A stretch of 64,000 nucleotides of DNA, from NCBI GenBank assembly GCA_019930625.1, contig CP082844.1, forward strand, positions 6,820,001 through 6,884,000. The letters run 5' to 3'. The stretch comes from Nocardia asteroides. GTDB taxonomy: Bacteria; Actinomycetota; Actinomycetes; Mycobacteriales; Mycobacteriaceae. The notes under the pieces are model-generated. The model worked only from the letters and a program-made list of their open reading frames with translations, was not told the DNA's origin and ran no database searches. The first letter of the stretch is position 1; each line of letters begins with the position of its first letter. The translations under genes and the position numbers were made by a program. Shown here one piece after another: positions 45,191 through 53,765 of the stretch.

Positions 45191-45825
45191 GGGCAGGCGA
45201 CGATTCCGGCGGTGCCGAGCGGCCCCTGCGCACCGGGCGTCGACCAGGTCGATCGGGCGCCCGCGAGGCCATCCTCGCGGCCGCCCGCGCGCGTTTCGCC
45301 GAGGCGGGCTTCGACAAGACCTCGGTGCGCGCGGTCGCCGCCGACGCGGGGGTGGATCCGGCCCTGGTGCACCACTACTTCGGCACCAAGCAACAGCTCT
45401 TCGCCGCGGTGGTGGAGCTGCCGGTGGATCCCGAGGCGACCTTGCGGATCCTCGATTCCGTGCCCCTGGAACAGTTGGGCGAGACCATCATTCGCGCGGT
45501 CGTGGGGGTATGGGACTCCCCGGCGGGTCCCGGTGTGGTCGCGGTGGTGCGCAGCATCCTGGCCGGCAACGACGACCCGGCGCTGGCCAGGACGTTTCTC
45601 TTGGAAGTCGTGCTGGAACGCGTCCGCCAGCGCATCGCCACCCCGGAGGACGACGGTCGCACCCGGGTCGCACTGGTGGCGTCGCAGATGATCGGCGTGC
45701 TGGTGGGCCGCAAGATCATCGGCGTCGAGCCGCTGGCCTCGATGCCCGCGGCCGACCTGGCGGCCACGGTGGGCCCGACGCTGCAACGCTATCTGACCGG
45801 TGACATCACGCGGAGACCGGTGTAA
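45187..45825 (+). CDS. TetR-family transcriptional regulator
   Basis: A 212-residue TetR regulator. The helix-turn-helix is 'TSVRAVAADAGVDPALVHHYF' (about residues 45-65). The C-terminal ligand domain is of the TetR_C type with no assigned ligand. The GTG at 45187 overlaps the permease stop (GTGA). It probably represses its own operon. Corresponds to Rv1685c. Confidence 0.92.
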   Translation: MRAGDDSGGAERPLRTGRRPGRSGAREAILAAARARFAEAGFDKTSVRAVAADAGVDPALVHHYFGTKQQLFAAVVELPVDPEATLRILDSVPLEQLGETIIRAVVGVWDSPAGPGVVAVVRSILAGNDDPALARTFLLEVVLERVRQRIATPEDDGRTRVALVASQMIGVLVGRKIIGVEPLASMPAADLAATVGPTLQRYLTGDITRRPV

Positions 45826-45846
45826 AGGTCACCGCTGCGCGGGCCG

Positions 45847-46353
45847 TCACTCCACGACTTCGACGACGTCACCCGGCCACAGGTACTCGTAGAACGCCTT
45901 CGCGCCCTCGTGGGTCATCCGGACGCAGCCGTGCGACTTCTTCTCGATCGGGCCGACGTGGAAGGCGATGTCGCCGTTGAAGAAGGTCGCGTACGGCATC
46001 GGAGCGTTGTGCATGGTGCTCCAATGGAACTCCCGCTTGAACGACACGCGGAAGACTCCGGGCGGCGTCTCGTATCCGGGCATCCCGTGCGAAATGGGGG
46101 TCGGGCCGTAGACCACCTTGCCCTCGTCCATCAGCCAGGCTTCATCCGTCGACAGCCGCATGCACGCACGGGCCGCCGTGGAACACGGAGCGACCGGCGG
46201 CGGGGGCGGAATCAGGGCGGGCATACCCGGAATGTCCGGTCCACCCGGCCAGAGCGGTTCGGCCTGCGCGGGCGCCGCTACGACCAATCCCGCCGCGGCT
46301 GCGCAGGCAATCGCACATCGAGCTGTCCAGTTACGTAAACGCGAGCTGCTCAT
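45847..46353 (-). CDS. L,D-transpeptidase (YkuD domain), secreted
   Basis: A 168-residue exported protein with a signal peptide cleaved near residue 31 (AQA). The YkuD catalytic motif is 'KKSHGCVRM', with nucleophile Cys143. No Ig-like accessory domain is present, so it is a minimal form. It would form 3-3 peptidoglycan cross-links or attach proteins to the wall. The ATG at 46353 has GGGAACG upstream. It is convergent with the TetR gene. Confidence 0.88.
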   Translation of the reverse strand: MSSSRLRNWTARCAIACAAAAGLVVAAPAQAEPLWPGGPDIPGMPALIPPPPPVAPCSTAARACMRLSTDEAWLMDEGKVVYGPTPISHGMPGYETPPGVFRVSFKREFHWSTMHNAPMPYATFFNGDIAFHVGPIEKKSHGCVRMTHEGAKAFYEYLWPGDVVEVVE

Positions 46354-46580
46354 TACGTTCCCGACCTCTCTCCCCATACGCCACCTGTGCCGCTCGTCAG
46401 GCTGGCCGCACCACCCCTTTGCTGGAGCGAATGGACCGTCTCGAGGTGCAAATGATCATGGCGGACCCGGCTTCAAACGGTCAATGGAGGCAAAACGACC
46501 GTGACTCATCCGTTGCCCGGGGGACGCCCCGACCGCCGCGAGGCAGACGGGAGAGGAATGGCAGCAGGACGTGCGGAGGA

Positions 46581-46811
46581 TCAGGCGTCGGCCTGCGCGA
46601 TGAACGCGTCGTGTTCGGCGTCGGTGACGTCCCTGGCTTCGTCGACGAGCAGGACCGGGATGCCATTCTCGATCGGGTATGCCCGGCGCAGGCGCGGGTT
46701 GTAGAGCAGCGCGCTGCCGTCGGCGGCACGGACCAGCCGCAGCGGTCCCTTGTCCTGCGGGCAAGCCAGCAGGCTCAACAGTGTGGCGTCCAGGGTGGTG
46801 TGCTCAGGCAT
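46581..46811 (-). CDS. Trm112-like small protein
   Basis: A 76-residue Trm112p-like protein. 'LLSLLACPQDKGPL' has a single Cys where zinc-binding members have Cys-x2-Cys, followed by 'YNPRLRRAYPIENGIPVLL', the typical end. Trm112 proteins stabilise methyltransferases; the bacterial role is unclear. Corresponds to Rv1684. It lies 10 bases after the glycosylation locus. Confidence 0.88.
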   Translation of the reverse strand: MPEHTTLDATLLSLLACPQDKGPLRLVRAADGSALLYNPRLRRAYPIENGIPVLLVDEARDVTDAEHDAFIAQADA

Positions 46812-46821
46812 ACGAGAAAAC

Positions 46822-47415
46822 CTACCTCCCGGGCGGACCGGACCGAGAACCGTCCACACCGAGCGCCGGCGTCCGGCGGAACGAGATGTGGCGATGCCCG
46901 AAGAAGCTGGCGCCGGCCACCAGCGCCATCACCGCGACCGCCGACGGGATGCGCGGCAGATGCAGGACCGATACCCCCACCTGGAGCAGCGCCATGTTCA
47001 GCGCCAGCCCGCCGGAGTTCACCGCGACGAACGCGAAGAAATCGCGCCTCAGGCGTCCGCGCACGCGGAACACGAGGGTCCGGTGCAGGACGAACGCCAC
47101 GACGACGCTGACGCTGTAGGCCAGGGCGGGTGCGACGGCGGCGGGCACCCGCTCGCCCAGCACCGCCAGCCACGTCACCGTCAAGACCATGCCGAGGCCC
47201 GTATTCACCATGCCCACGAGGGCGAACGCGATCTCCTGACGTCGCACCAATCGCAGCAGCGGACCGGGATCGGCGGGAAGCGGCGTGGTCTTTTCCGCCA
47301 CGCTGGTGAGCCGGGCGTCCGTCACGAAGGCCCGAGGCGCCTCCGTCACACCCGCGACGTCGCGCCGCATACCCGTCGTCGGCGCGCCGACTCGATCCGC
47401 CGCGCCCCCGTTCAT
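46822..47415 (-). CDS. GtrA/GtcA-family membrane protein, copy 1
   Basis: A 197-residue protein with four transmembrane helices. 'FALVGMVNTGLGMVLTV' and 'VAFVLHRTLVFR' are characteristic of GtrA/DPMS-like proteins, which are thought to flip polyprenyl-phosphate sugars. The first about 60 residues are a cytoplasmic extension. It is coupled by ATGA overlap to the YfhO-like gene. The second copy at 49736-50227 is clearly paralogous. Confidence 0.9.
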   Translation of the reverse strand: MNGGAADRVGAPTTGMRRDVAGVTEAPRAFVTDARLTSVAEKTTPLPADPGPLLRLVRRQEIAFALVGMVNTGLGMVLTVTWLAVLGERVPAAVAPALAYSVSVVVAFVLHRTLVFRVRGRLRRDFFAFVAVNSGGLALNMALLQVGVSVLHLPRIPSAVAVMALVAGASFFGHRHISFRRTPALGVDGSRSGPPGR

Positions 47416-49664
47416 CGGACGGCGTCGGCCAAGTCGGTCTCCGGTGTCACGGCCGCGTCGCCCGGGGACGGCGCGTCACCTGCTTCGACCGATCGGTCCG
47501 GCCGCCGCCTGCCGCGCCGGTACACCCACTGCAGCAGCGCGATGCCGAGCATCCCCAGCAGCGCCGCGGCGACGCCGATCCGCCAGCCGGGCGGCTGCCA
47601 GGACAGCACCAGCTCACCGGAGCTGCCAGCCGGAAGATCGACCGCGACAAAGGTTTTCGCCACCAGGGTGGACGGGATCTCGCGGCCGTCCAGCGTCACC
47701 CGGTAGCCCGGCCAGCCGAGCCGGGCGAAGACGACCCGCCCGCCCTCCGGCGAACTCACGCGGACCCTGCTGGTCGTGTCCGATTCGGCGACCGATGTGG
47801 CCGTCACGCCCTGGACGGCCGCGACCCGGCCGTCGCGGGCCGAGATCAGGCCGTCGATGCGTTCCAGCACCGCGATGTACTTCTCGTGCCCTGGATAGTC
47901 GACCCACCTCCAGCCGGAGGGCGCGGGCTGGTCGCGCGCGTCCGGATACAGGGCGCGATGCAGCACGACCCGATCGACTTTCATCAAGTCGACGATGGTC
48001 CGGCCGGTGGTCGGCTCGGCGGCGAAGGCGCGCCGGTAGGCGTCCGGGCAGACGCTGGTGTCCCACCGCATGCACAGCGTCTCGCCGAACCAGTAGTGCC
48101 CGTTGGGGGTGTACCCGCTGACGTAGGTCAGCTCGAGATTTTTGGCGTAGTTGCCGAAAACCAGCGAGCCATACGCACCGGAGAGATTCCGTTCCGCCGG
48201 CGGGATGAGCATACGGTCCCCGAGTTGGAGCGTTGTGCCCGCGAAATCGGGGAACGCGGCCTTCATCTCCGACCGGTTCTCCGGCAGATTCCAGCCCATC
48301 GGCGTCGGTTGCGCGGCCGACACCTGCCAATACGCGATCGGGAACACCGAAACGACGACCAGCGCGCACGCGGCCGCCGTGCCGTGGCTGCGCCCGAGCC
48401 AGACCGCCACCGCGCCGAGCGCGGCCACACCGAGCGCCGCGAGGACGTGCCCGACCACCTCCTGCGGGGCGGCCGAGAACGAACGCGCCCACAACAGGCC
48501 GATGAGCACCGCGGCCGCGATGCCACGCCGCCGCCGGTCCTGGAAGGTCGCGAAGCGGCCCAGCAGCACGCACACCAGTACCAGCAGGCCGAGCGCGACC
48601 ATCGGCAGCACCCGGGCGGGCCAGCGCAGCGGGCCGATCGCGCCGGGCCCGGCTGTCCACATCAGCGCCATCACCGCGAACAGCGCGGGCGCGACGAATT
48701 CGCGCGCGCCGCGCAGCGCCCGGGGCCAGTCGACGAAGGCCAACGCCGGAATCAGGAACCACGCGATGTAGACCACCGGCATCGGCTGCACGTACCCCCA
48801 CCAGGAATTGAAGGCGGGCAGCGAACTGGGCAGGCTGGCGTTCAACGACTCCGACCACGGCACCGTGAGGAACTGGTCGTTGTTGATCTGCGCGGTGCCG
48901 CGCCAAGTCACCTTCGCCGACAGCATGCTCGGCAGGTAGGTCGCCAATCCGGCCAGAGCCGCACAGGCCGCGACCGTGAGCAGGCGCAGGGAGGGCCGCC
49001 ACGCCTTCTGATGGACGAGTTCGCCGATCGCGACGGCGCCCACCATCAGACCGGCCTCGACCGCGGGAAAGATGTACTGCACCGAGATGGCCAGGTACAG
49101 GAAGACGAACGTCGGAATCGGCCCGCTGCGCCCGCGGGCGTACCGCACCCCCGAAGCCCACGCGTGCGCCATCCAGGCGGTGCCGGTGAACGCGGTCATC
49201 CAGCTGGCTTCGTCGAAGAACAGCAGCCATCCTGTGAACGGCATGGCGACGCCGGCCACCGCCGCCCAAGGGGCCTTCGCCCCGTAGGCCGAACAGATCC
49301 GATAGACGCCGAGCGCGAGGATGATCGCGAAGATCAGCTTCACCACGGTGGCGTACAGCGCCAGATTGTCGACCGACGGAGCGATCAGGTCGATCAGCAG
49401 TTGCGGCGGATTGAGCAGACCGGCTTCTTCGATGGCGTAGTTGCCTGCCATCCAATGCTCGGGCACCAGCGCGGGAAAACGTCCCTCGCGCAGATACCGG
49501 CCGAGCATCACCCAGAGCGGGGCGTACTGCGACTCCGTGTCGTCGGTATAGAAATGCCGGGCATTGGCTAGTAGAACGGCACCGTATCCCGCGATCACCC
49601 CGAGCGCCGTGATAGCGCCCCATGTGAGATCTTCTCGCGAAGGAAAGGTTCGACGTTCGGCCAC
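47412..49664 (-). CDS. YfhO-like/GT-C-type polytopic membrane protein, copy 1
   Basis: A 750-residue protein with about 12-13 transmembrane helices, a first extracytoplasmic loop with 'FYTDDTESQYAPLW', typical of GT-C enzymes that use lipid-linked sugars, and an extracytoplasmic C-terminal domain ending in a last helix ('GVAAALLGMLGIALLQWVY'). The arrangement resembles YfhO, the glycosyltransferase of the CsbB/GtcA/YfhO system in Bacillus. It pairs with the GtrA gene downstream. GTG start. It is about 70% or more similar to the copy at 50224-52482 over the entire length. Confidence 0.82.
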   Translation of the reverse strand: MAERRTFPSREDLTWGAITALGVIAGYGAVLLANARHFYTDDTESQYAPLWVMLGRYLREGRFPALVPEHWMAGNYAIEEAGLLNPPQLLIDLIAPSVDNLALYATVVKLIFAIILALGVYRICSAYGAKAPWAAVAGVAMPFTGWLLFFDEASWMTAFTGTAWMAHAWASGVRYARGRSGPIPTFVFLYLAISVQYIFPAVEAGLMVGAVAIGELVHQKAWRPSLRLLTVAACAALAGLATYLPSMLSAKVTWRGTAQINNDQFLTVPWSESLNASLPSSLPAFNSWWGYVQPMPVVYIAWFLIPALAFVDWPRALRGAREFVAPALFAVMALMWTAGPGAIGPLRWPARVLPMVALGLLVLVCVLLGRFATFQDRRRRGIAAAVLIGLLWARSFSAAPQEVVGHVLAALGVAALGAVAVWLGRSHGTAAACALVVVSVFPIAYWQVSAAQPTPMGWNLPENRSEMKAAFPDFAGTTLQLGDRMLIPPAERNLSGAYGSLVFGNYAKNLELTYVSGYTPNGHYWFGETLCMRWDTSVCPDAYRRAFAAEPTTGRTIVDLMKVDRVVLHRALYPDARDQPAPSGWRWVDYPGHEKYIAVLERIDGLISARDGRVAAVQGVTATSVAESDTTSRVRVSSPEGGRVVFARLGWPGYRVTLDGREIPSTLVAKTFVAVDLPAGSSGELVLSWQPPGWRIGVAAALLGMLGIALLQWVYRRGRRRPDRSVEAGDAPSPGDAAVTPETDLADAVR
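48814..48926. repeat. 113-bp perfect repeat, copy 1
   Basis: Identical in sequence to 51611-51723 within the paralogous YfhO-like genes, in the same orientation. It covers the conserved 'GTAQINNDQFLTVPWSESLN' region. Confidence 0.9.
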
Positions 49665-49735
49665 GAGTCACAGACCATACCCGCAACTCGGCGCCGTTCC
49701 GGCAAGCCAGTGCCGGAAGGCCGTCGGCGAAGGCG

Positions 49736-50227
49736 CTATCCGGTCGCGTGCGCCGACGGAGTCTCCGGCCTACGGCGGAACGAGATGTAGCGATGGCCGA
49801 AGAAACTGGCGAACGCGACCAGCCCCATCACCACGACCGCCGCCGGAATCCGCGGCAGGTGCAGCACCGAGACGGCCAGCGACAGCAGCACCGTGTTCAT
49901 CAGCAGCCCACCGGAATTCACCACGACGAAGCCGGCGAAGTCGCGCAATACCCGGCCGCGCACCCGGAACACGAGGGTTCGGTGCAGAACGAAAGCGACG
50001 ACGATCCCCATGCCGTAGGCCAGCACCACCGAGACGGCGGGCGGCCACGCGTCACCGAGCACCGCGAGCCACGCGACCGTCAGCCCCATGCCGAGCAGGG
50101 TGTTGCACGCGCCGACCAGGGCGAATGCCACCTCCTGACGACGGACCGCCCGCACCAGCAGGCCTGCCTCGGGCTCCGGTGCCGCCGCGCCGGGATCCGC
50201 GACCACGGGACGCGCGTTCGTCTTCAC
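49736..50227 (-). CDS. GtrA/GtcA-family membrane protein, copy 2
   Basis: A 163-residue, four-helix GtrA-type protein, paralogue of the copy at 46822-47415, sharing 'VRRQE(V/I)AFALVG' and 'VVAFVLHRTLVFRVRGR'. Its N-terminal extension is shorter. The GTG start at 50227 overlaps the stop of the YfhO-like gene (GTGA). Probably flips a polyprenyl-phosphate sugar to the outer face for its partner. Confidence 0.88.
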   Translation of the reverse strand: MKTNARPVVADPGAAAPEPEAGLLVRAVRRQEVAFALVGACNTLLGMGLTVAWLAVLGDAWPPAVSVVLAYGMGIVVAFVLHRTLVFRVRGRVLRDFAGFVVVNSGGLLMNTVLLSLAVSVLHLPRIPAAVVVMGLVAFASFFGHRYISFRRRPETPSAHATG

Positions 50228-52482
50228 GAAACGACGTCCGCCAATTCGCGATCCGTCTCGGCGGGTTCGGCGGCGCCGGTCTGCTCCGGCTGCTCGCGTC
50301 GCCGGGAGCGGATATACAGCCACTGCAGAACGCCGAGGCCGAGCACGCCGGCCAGCGCGGTGGCGATGCCGATCTTCCAGCCCGGGGGACGCCAGGTCAG
50401 CACCAGTTCGGCGTTCTGGGTACCCGCGGGAACCTCGACGGCGACGAAGGACTTGGCGACAGTCGTGATCGGAAGAGACTCGCCGTTCAAGGTGACGCGG
50501 TATCCCGGCCAGCCCAGCCGGGCGAACACGACCCGGCCGCCGTCGGCCGAGGACACGCGGACGCGGCTGGTGGTGTCGGTTTCGGATATGGACGTCGCGG
50601 TCACGTCGTCGGCGGCGGCGACGCGGCCGTTCTTCGTCGAGACGAGTCCGTCCACCCGTTCCAGCACCGCGATGTAGCGCTCGTGACCGGGATAGTCCAC
50701 CCACTTCCAGCCCTCGGGCGCCGGTTGGTTGCCCGCGTCCGGGAACAGCGCTCGTTGCAGCACCACCCGGTCCAGCTTCATCAGGTCGACCAGCGGCCGT
50801 CCCGTGGACTGCTCCGGCGCGAACATCCGCCGGTAGGCGTCCGGGCAGACGCTGCCGTCCCAGCGCATGCACAGCATCTCGCCGAAGTAGAAGTGACCGC
50901 TCGGGGTGTAACCGTTCACATAGTCGAGTTCGACGCCGCGGGCGTAGTTGCCGAAGACCAGTGACCCGTACGCGCCCTCGACGCTCTTGTCCTGAGGCTG
51001 CAACAGACCGCGGTCGCCTAGCTGGATCGAGGTACCCGCGAAGTCCGGGAACGCCGCCTTGGCCTCCGATCGCTTCGCGGGCAGGTTCCACGACATCGGA
51101 GTCGGTTGCGCGGCGCTGACCTGGAAGTACGCGATCGGGAACATCGCAAGGACGGTGAGAGCGCAGACCGCCGCGGTCCCCTTGGTTCGCCCGAGCCACA
51201 CCGCCGCGGCCACCAGGGCGGCCAGCGCGAGCGCCGCGACTACGTGCCAGATCGCGTCGTGCGGGTCGGCGGAGAACGAGCGCACCCACAGCAGCAGGAT
51301 CAGCACGCCCGCCGCTGTGCCACGGTTCTTCGGGTCGCGCACGGTCCCGTAGCGGCCCAGCAGCACGCACACCAGCACGAGCAGGCCGATGGCCAGCATC
51401 GGCAGGACGCGCGCCGGCCAGCGCAGCGGTCCGACCGAGCCGGGACCCGCGGTCCACATCAGCATCATGATCGCGAAGATCGCGACCGCGCTGAGTTCCC
51501 GCCAGGACTCCTTGGCGCGGCGCCAGTCGATGAACGCCAGGGCGGGAATCAGGAACCACGCGATGTAGGTGACCGGCAGCGGCTGCACGTACCCCCACCA
51601 CGAACTGAACGCGGGCAGCGAACTGGGCAGGCTGGCGTTCAACGACTCCGACCACGGCACCGTGAGGAACTGGTCGTTGTTGATCTGCGCGGTGCCGCGC
51701 CAAGTCACCTTCGCCGACAGCATCGACGGCAAGAAGGTCAGCAGACCCGCGAACCCGGCGCAGCCCGCCGCGAGGGTCAGCCGGAGCACCGGCTGCCACT
51801 TGCGCTGGTGTACGAGTTCGCCAACGGCCACCGCCACCAGCATCAGCACCGCTTCCACCGCCGGGAAGATGTACTGCGTCGAGATGGTCAGATACAGGTA
51901 GACGAAGACGGGGACGGGCCCGCCGAGACCGCGCGTGTAGCGCACCGAGGCCGCCCAGGCGTGCACCAGCCACGCGGTGCCGGTGAGCGCGGTCATCCAG
52001 CTGGCTTCGTCGAAGAACAGGAAGAAGCCCGACAGCGGCAGCGCGATGCCCGCCACCGCCGACCAGGCCGGCCGCCCGCCGTAGGCGAGGCAGACGCGGT
52101 ACACCCCGAGCGCTGCGATGATCGAGAAGATCAGCTTCACAACGGTGGCGTACAGCGCGACGTTGTCCACCGAGGGTGCGATCAGATCGATCAGCAGCTG
52201 CGGCGGATTGAACAGTCCCGCGTCGTCCATGGTGTTGTTGCCCGACATCCACTGTTCGGGGACCATGACCGGGAACTCCCCCGCGCGCAGGGCACGGCCC
52301 AGGCCGACCCACAGCGAGGTGTACTGGGACTCGGTGTCGTCGGTGAAGAAATGCCTGGCGTTGGCCAGCAGGACAGCGAGGTAACCCGCGACCACTCCGA
52401 GCGCGGTGATGACCCCCCACCGGTAGACATCTCGCCGCGAATAGACATCCGGCCGCGAGCCGAGCACTGCACTGTCCGTCAC
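50224..52482 (-). CDS. YfhO-like/GT-C-type polytopic membrane protein, copy 2
   Basis: A 752-residue paralogue of the protein at 47412-49664, with the same 'FFTDDTESQY' loop, transmembrane layout and C-terminal extracytoplasmic domain ('LGWPGYRVTLNGESLP'). I take the GTG at 52482, which has GGAACTC upstream; a TTG at 52491 is in frame. Divergent from the GT2 gene. Two copies in tandem suggest two acceptors or two linkages for the same lipid-linked sugar. Confidence 0.82.
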   Translation of the reverse strand: MTDSAVLGSRPDVYSRRDVYRWGVITALGVVAGYLAVLLANARHFFTDDTESQYTSLWVGLGRALRAGEFPVMVPEQWMSGNNTMDDAGLFNPPQLLIDLIAPSVDNVALYATVVKLIFSIIAALGVYRVCLAYGGRPAWSAVAGIALPLSGFFLFFDEASWMTALTGTAWLVHAWAASVRYTRGLGGPVPVFVYLYLTISTQYIFPAVEAVLMLVAVAVGELVHQRKWQPVLRLTLAAGCAGFAGLLTFLPSMLSAKVTWRGTAQINNDQFLTVPWSESLNASLPSSLPAFSSWWGYVQPLPVTYIAWFLIPALAFIDWRRAKESWRELSAVAIFAIMMLMWTAGPGSVGPLRWPARVLPMLAIGLLVLVCVLLGRYGTVRDPKNRGTAAGVLILLLWVRSFSADPHDAIWHVVAALALAALVAAAVWLGRTKGTAAVCALTVLAMFPIAYFQVSAAQPTPMSWNLPAKRSEAKAAFPDFAGTSIQLGDRGLLQPQDKSVEGAYGSLVFGNYARGVELDYVNGYTPSGHFYFGEMLCMRWDGSVCPDAYRRMFAPEQSTGRPLVDLMKLDRVVLQRALFPDAGNQPAPEGWKWVDYPGHERYIAVLERVDGLVSTKNGRVAAADDVTATSISETDTTSRVRVSSADGGRVVFARLGWPGYRVTLNGESLPITTVAKSFVAVEVPAGTQNAELVLTWRPPGWKIGIATALAGVLGLGVLQWLYIRSRRREQPEQTGAAEPAETDRELADVVS
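51611..51723. repeat. 113-bp perfect repeat, copy 2
   Basis: Identical to 48814-48926; identity stops sharply on both sides, where the two genes differ at many third positions. Confidence 0.9.
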
Positions 52483-52664
52483 GAGTTCCAAACCCTACAG
52501 GGCGGCTGTGCGGTTGGCATCGCTCGTGGACGCCGCCAAGATGGGGGCATGATCAGCTGCTCCGGTGGCCGCGTATCGCACCGTGCTAAAGTCCACACCG
52601 GTTCGGGCTCTGCAGTTCTGCAACGAGTACCGGCACGCACCGTCATCGAAAGTCGATCCAGCTG

Positions 52665-53765
52665 ATGCCGATTCCCCCCGCCCGTACATTCCGTTCCGGC
52701 GCCCCCGCGACGAACGGTGACCCGGCACGGCCCGGCGTGGATCGGCCGCACCGGGTGTCGGTGGTCGTGCCGGTGTACCGGGGTGAGGACACGATCGCGG
52801 GTCTGGTCGCCGAACTGCACGATCTCACGCGCCCCGTCGAGACGCCGGGCGGCACCACGTTCATGGTCACCGAGATCATCCTGGTGCACGACCACGGCCC
52901 CGACCGTTCCGACGTGGTACTGCAGGAACTGCAGCGAACCTATCCCACGGTGCGCACCGTCTGGCTCAGCCGCAACTTCGGCCAGGACGCCGCCACGATC
53001 GCCGGGATGTCGGTCGCGGCCGGTGACTGGATCGTCACCATGGACGAGGACGGCCAGCACGATCCCCGCTTCATCAGCACGTTCCTGGACACGGCCTTGG
53101 CCCAGCGAGCCGACCTGGTCTACTCCAAGCCGAGCAACACCAGGCCGCACGGATTCCTGCGCAATCTGACCTCGCGCGGAGCCAAGCTGGTGCTCGCGAC
53201 GCTGTTCGCGTTCCCGGATTCCACCCGGTTCGAAAGCTACCGGCTCATCCGTGGGGACATCGGCAGGCAGCTCGCCGAGGTCGCCTCCAACGGCGTCTAC
53301 CTGGACGTCGCGCTGACCTGGGTGGTCGGCGCCGTCGCGCAGGCGCCGGTGGTGTTGCGGGCCGAGGGCAGGGAGGAGTCCGGCTACAACTACCGTCGCC
53401 TGTTCTCGCTGTTCTGGAAGATGGTCCTGTGCAGCGGCACCCGCGGATTGCGGCTGGTCAGCCTGCTGGGCGTCACGCTGGCCCTGGCCGGCGTCGTGAT
53501 GGCCGCGATCGTCGTCTTCGAAGCGCTGACCACCGACGGCTGGGCACCCGAAGGCTGGGCCTCCACCATCGTGGTGCTGCTGCTGTGCTCCGGCGCCGTG
53601 CTCTTCTCGCTCGGGCTCATCGCCGAGTACCTGGGCGTGGCCCTGCACATCCTGGTGGGCAAACCGCTCTACCTCACCGTCGAGACGCCGACGCCGCGTC
53701 CGGCCGACACTTCGGAATTGACCGCGACCACCGCCAGCAGGGGGACCGACCGGGTTGAGCACTGA
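52665..53765 (+). CDS. GT2 polyprenyl-phosphate glycosyltransferase (GtrB/CsbB-like)
   Basis: A 366-residue family 2 glycosyltransferase. 'VVVPVYRGEDTIAGLVAEL' is the nucleotide-sugar fold, 'TMDEDGQHDPRF' supplies the acidic metal-binding residues, and two C-terminal transmembrane helices ('VTLALAGVVMAAIVVF', 'VVLLLCSGAVLFSLGLIAEY') anchor it. This is the layout of GtrB/CsbB/PpgS enzymes, which move a sugar from a nucleotide donor to polyprenyl phosphate. The ribosome binding site is weak. It overlaps the transaminase gene by 11 bases. Confidence 0.9.
   Translation: MPIPPARTFRSGAPATNGDPARPGVDRPHRVSVVVPVYRGEDTIAGLVAELHDLTRPVETPGGTTFMVTEIILVHDHGPDRSDVVLQELQRTYPTVRTVWLSRNFGQDAATIAGMSVAAGDWIVTMDEDGQHDPRFISTFLDTALAQRADLVYSKPSNTRPHGFLRNLTSRGAKLVLATLFAFPDSTRFESYRLIRGDIGRQLAEVASNGVYLDVALTWVVGAVAQAPVVLRAEGREESGYNYRRLFSLFWKMVLCSGTRGLRLVSLLGVTLALAGVVMAAIVVFEALTTDGWAPEGWASTIVVLLLCSGAVLFSLGLIAEYLGVALHILVGKPLYLTVETPTPRPADTSELTATTASRGTDRVEH

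Noticed and set aside
47886..49571. 561-residue plus-strand frame opposite the first YfhO-like gene
   Set aside because: Shadow frame rich in Arg, His and Gln with no domains; the opposite strand holds a well-supported membrane protein.
49736..52420. 894-residue minus-strand frame spanning the second GtrA and YfhO-like genes
   Set aside because: Only its last 163 codons (GtrA) read as protein; the rest is an Arg/Gly-rich out-of-frame shadow of the YfhO-like gene.
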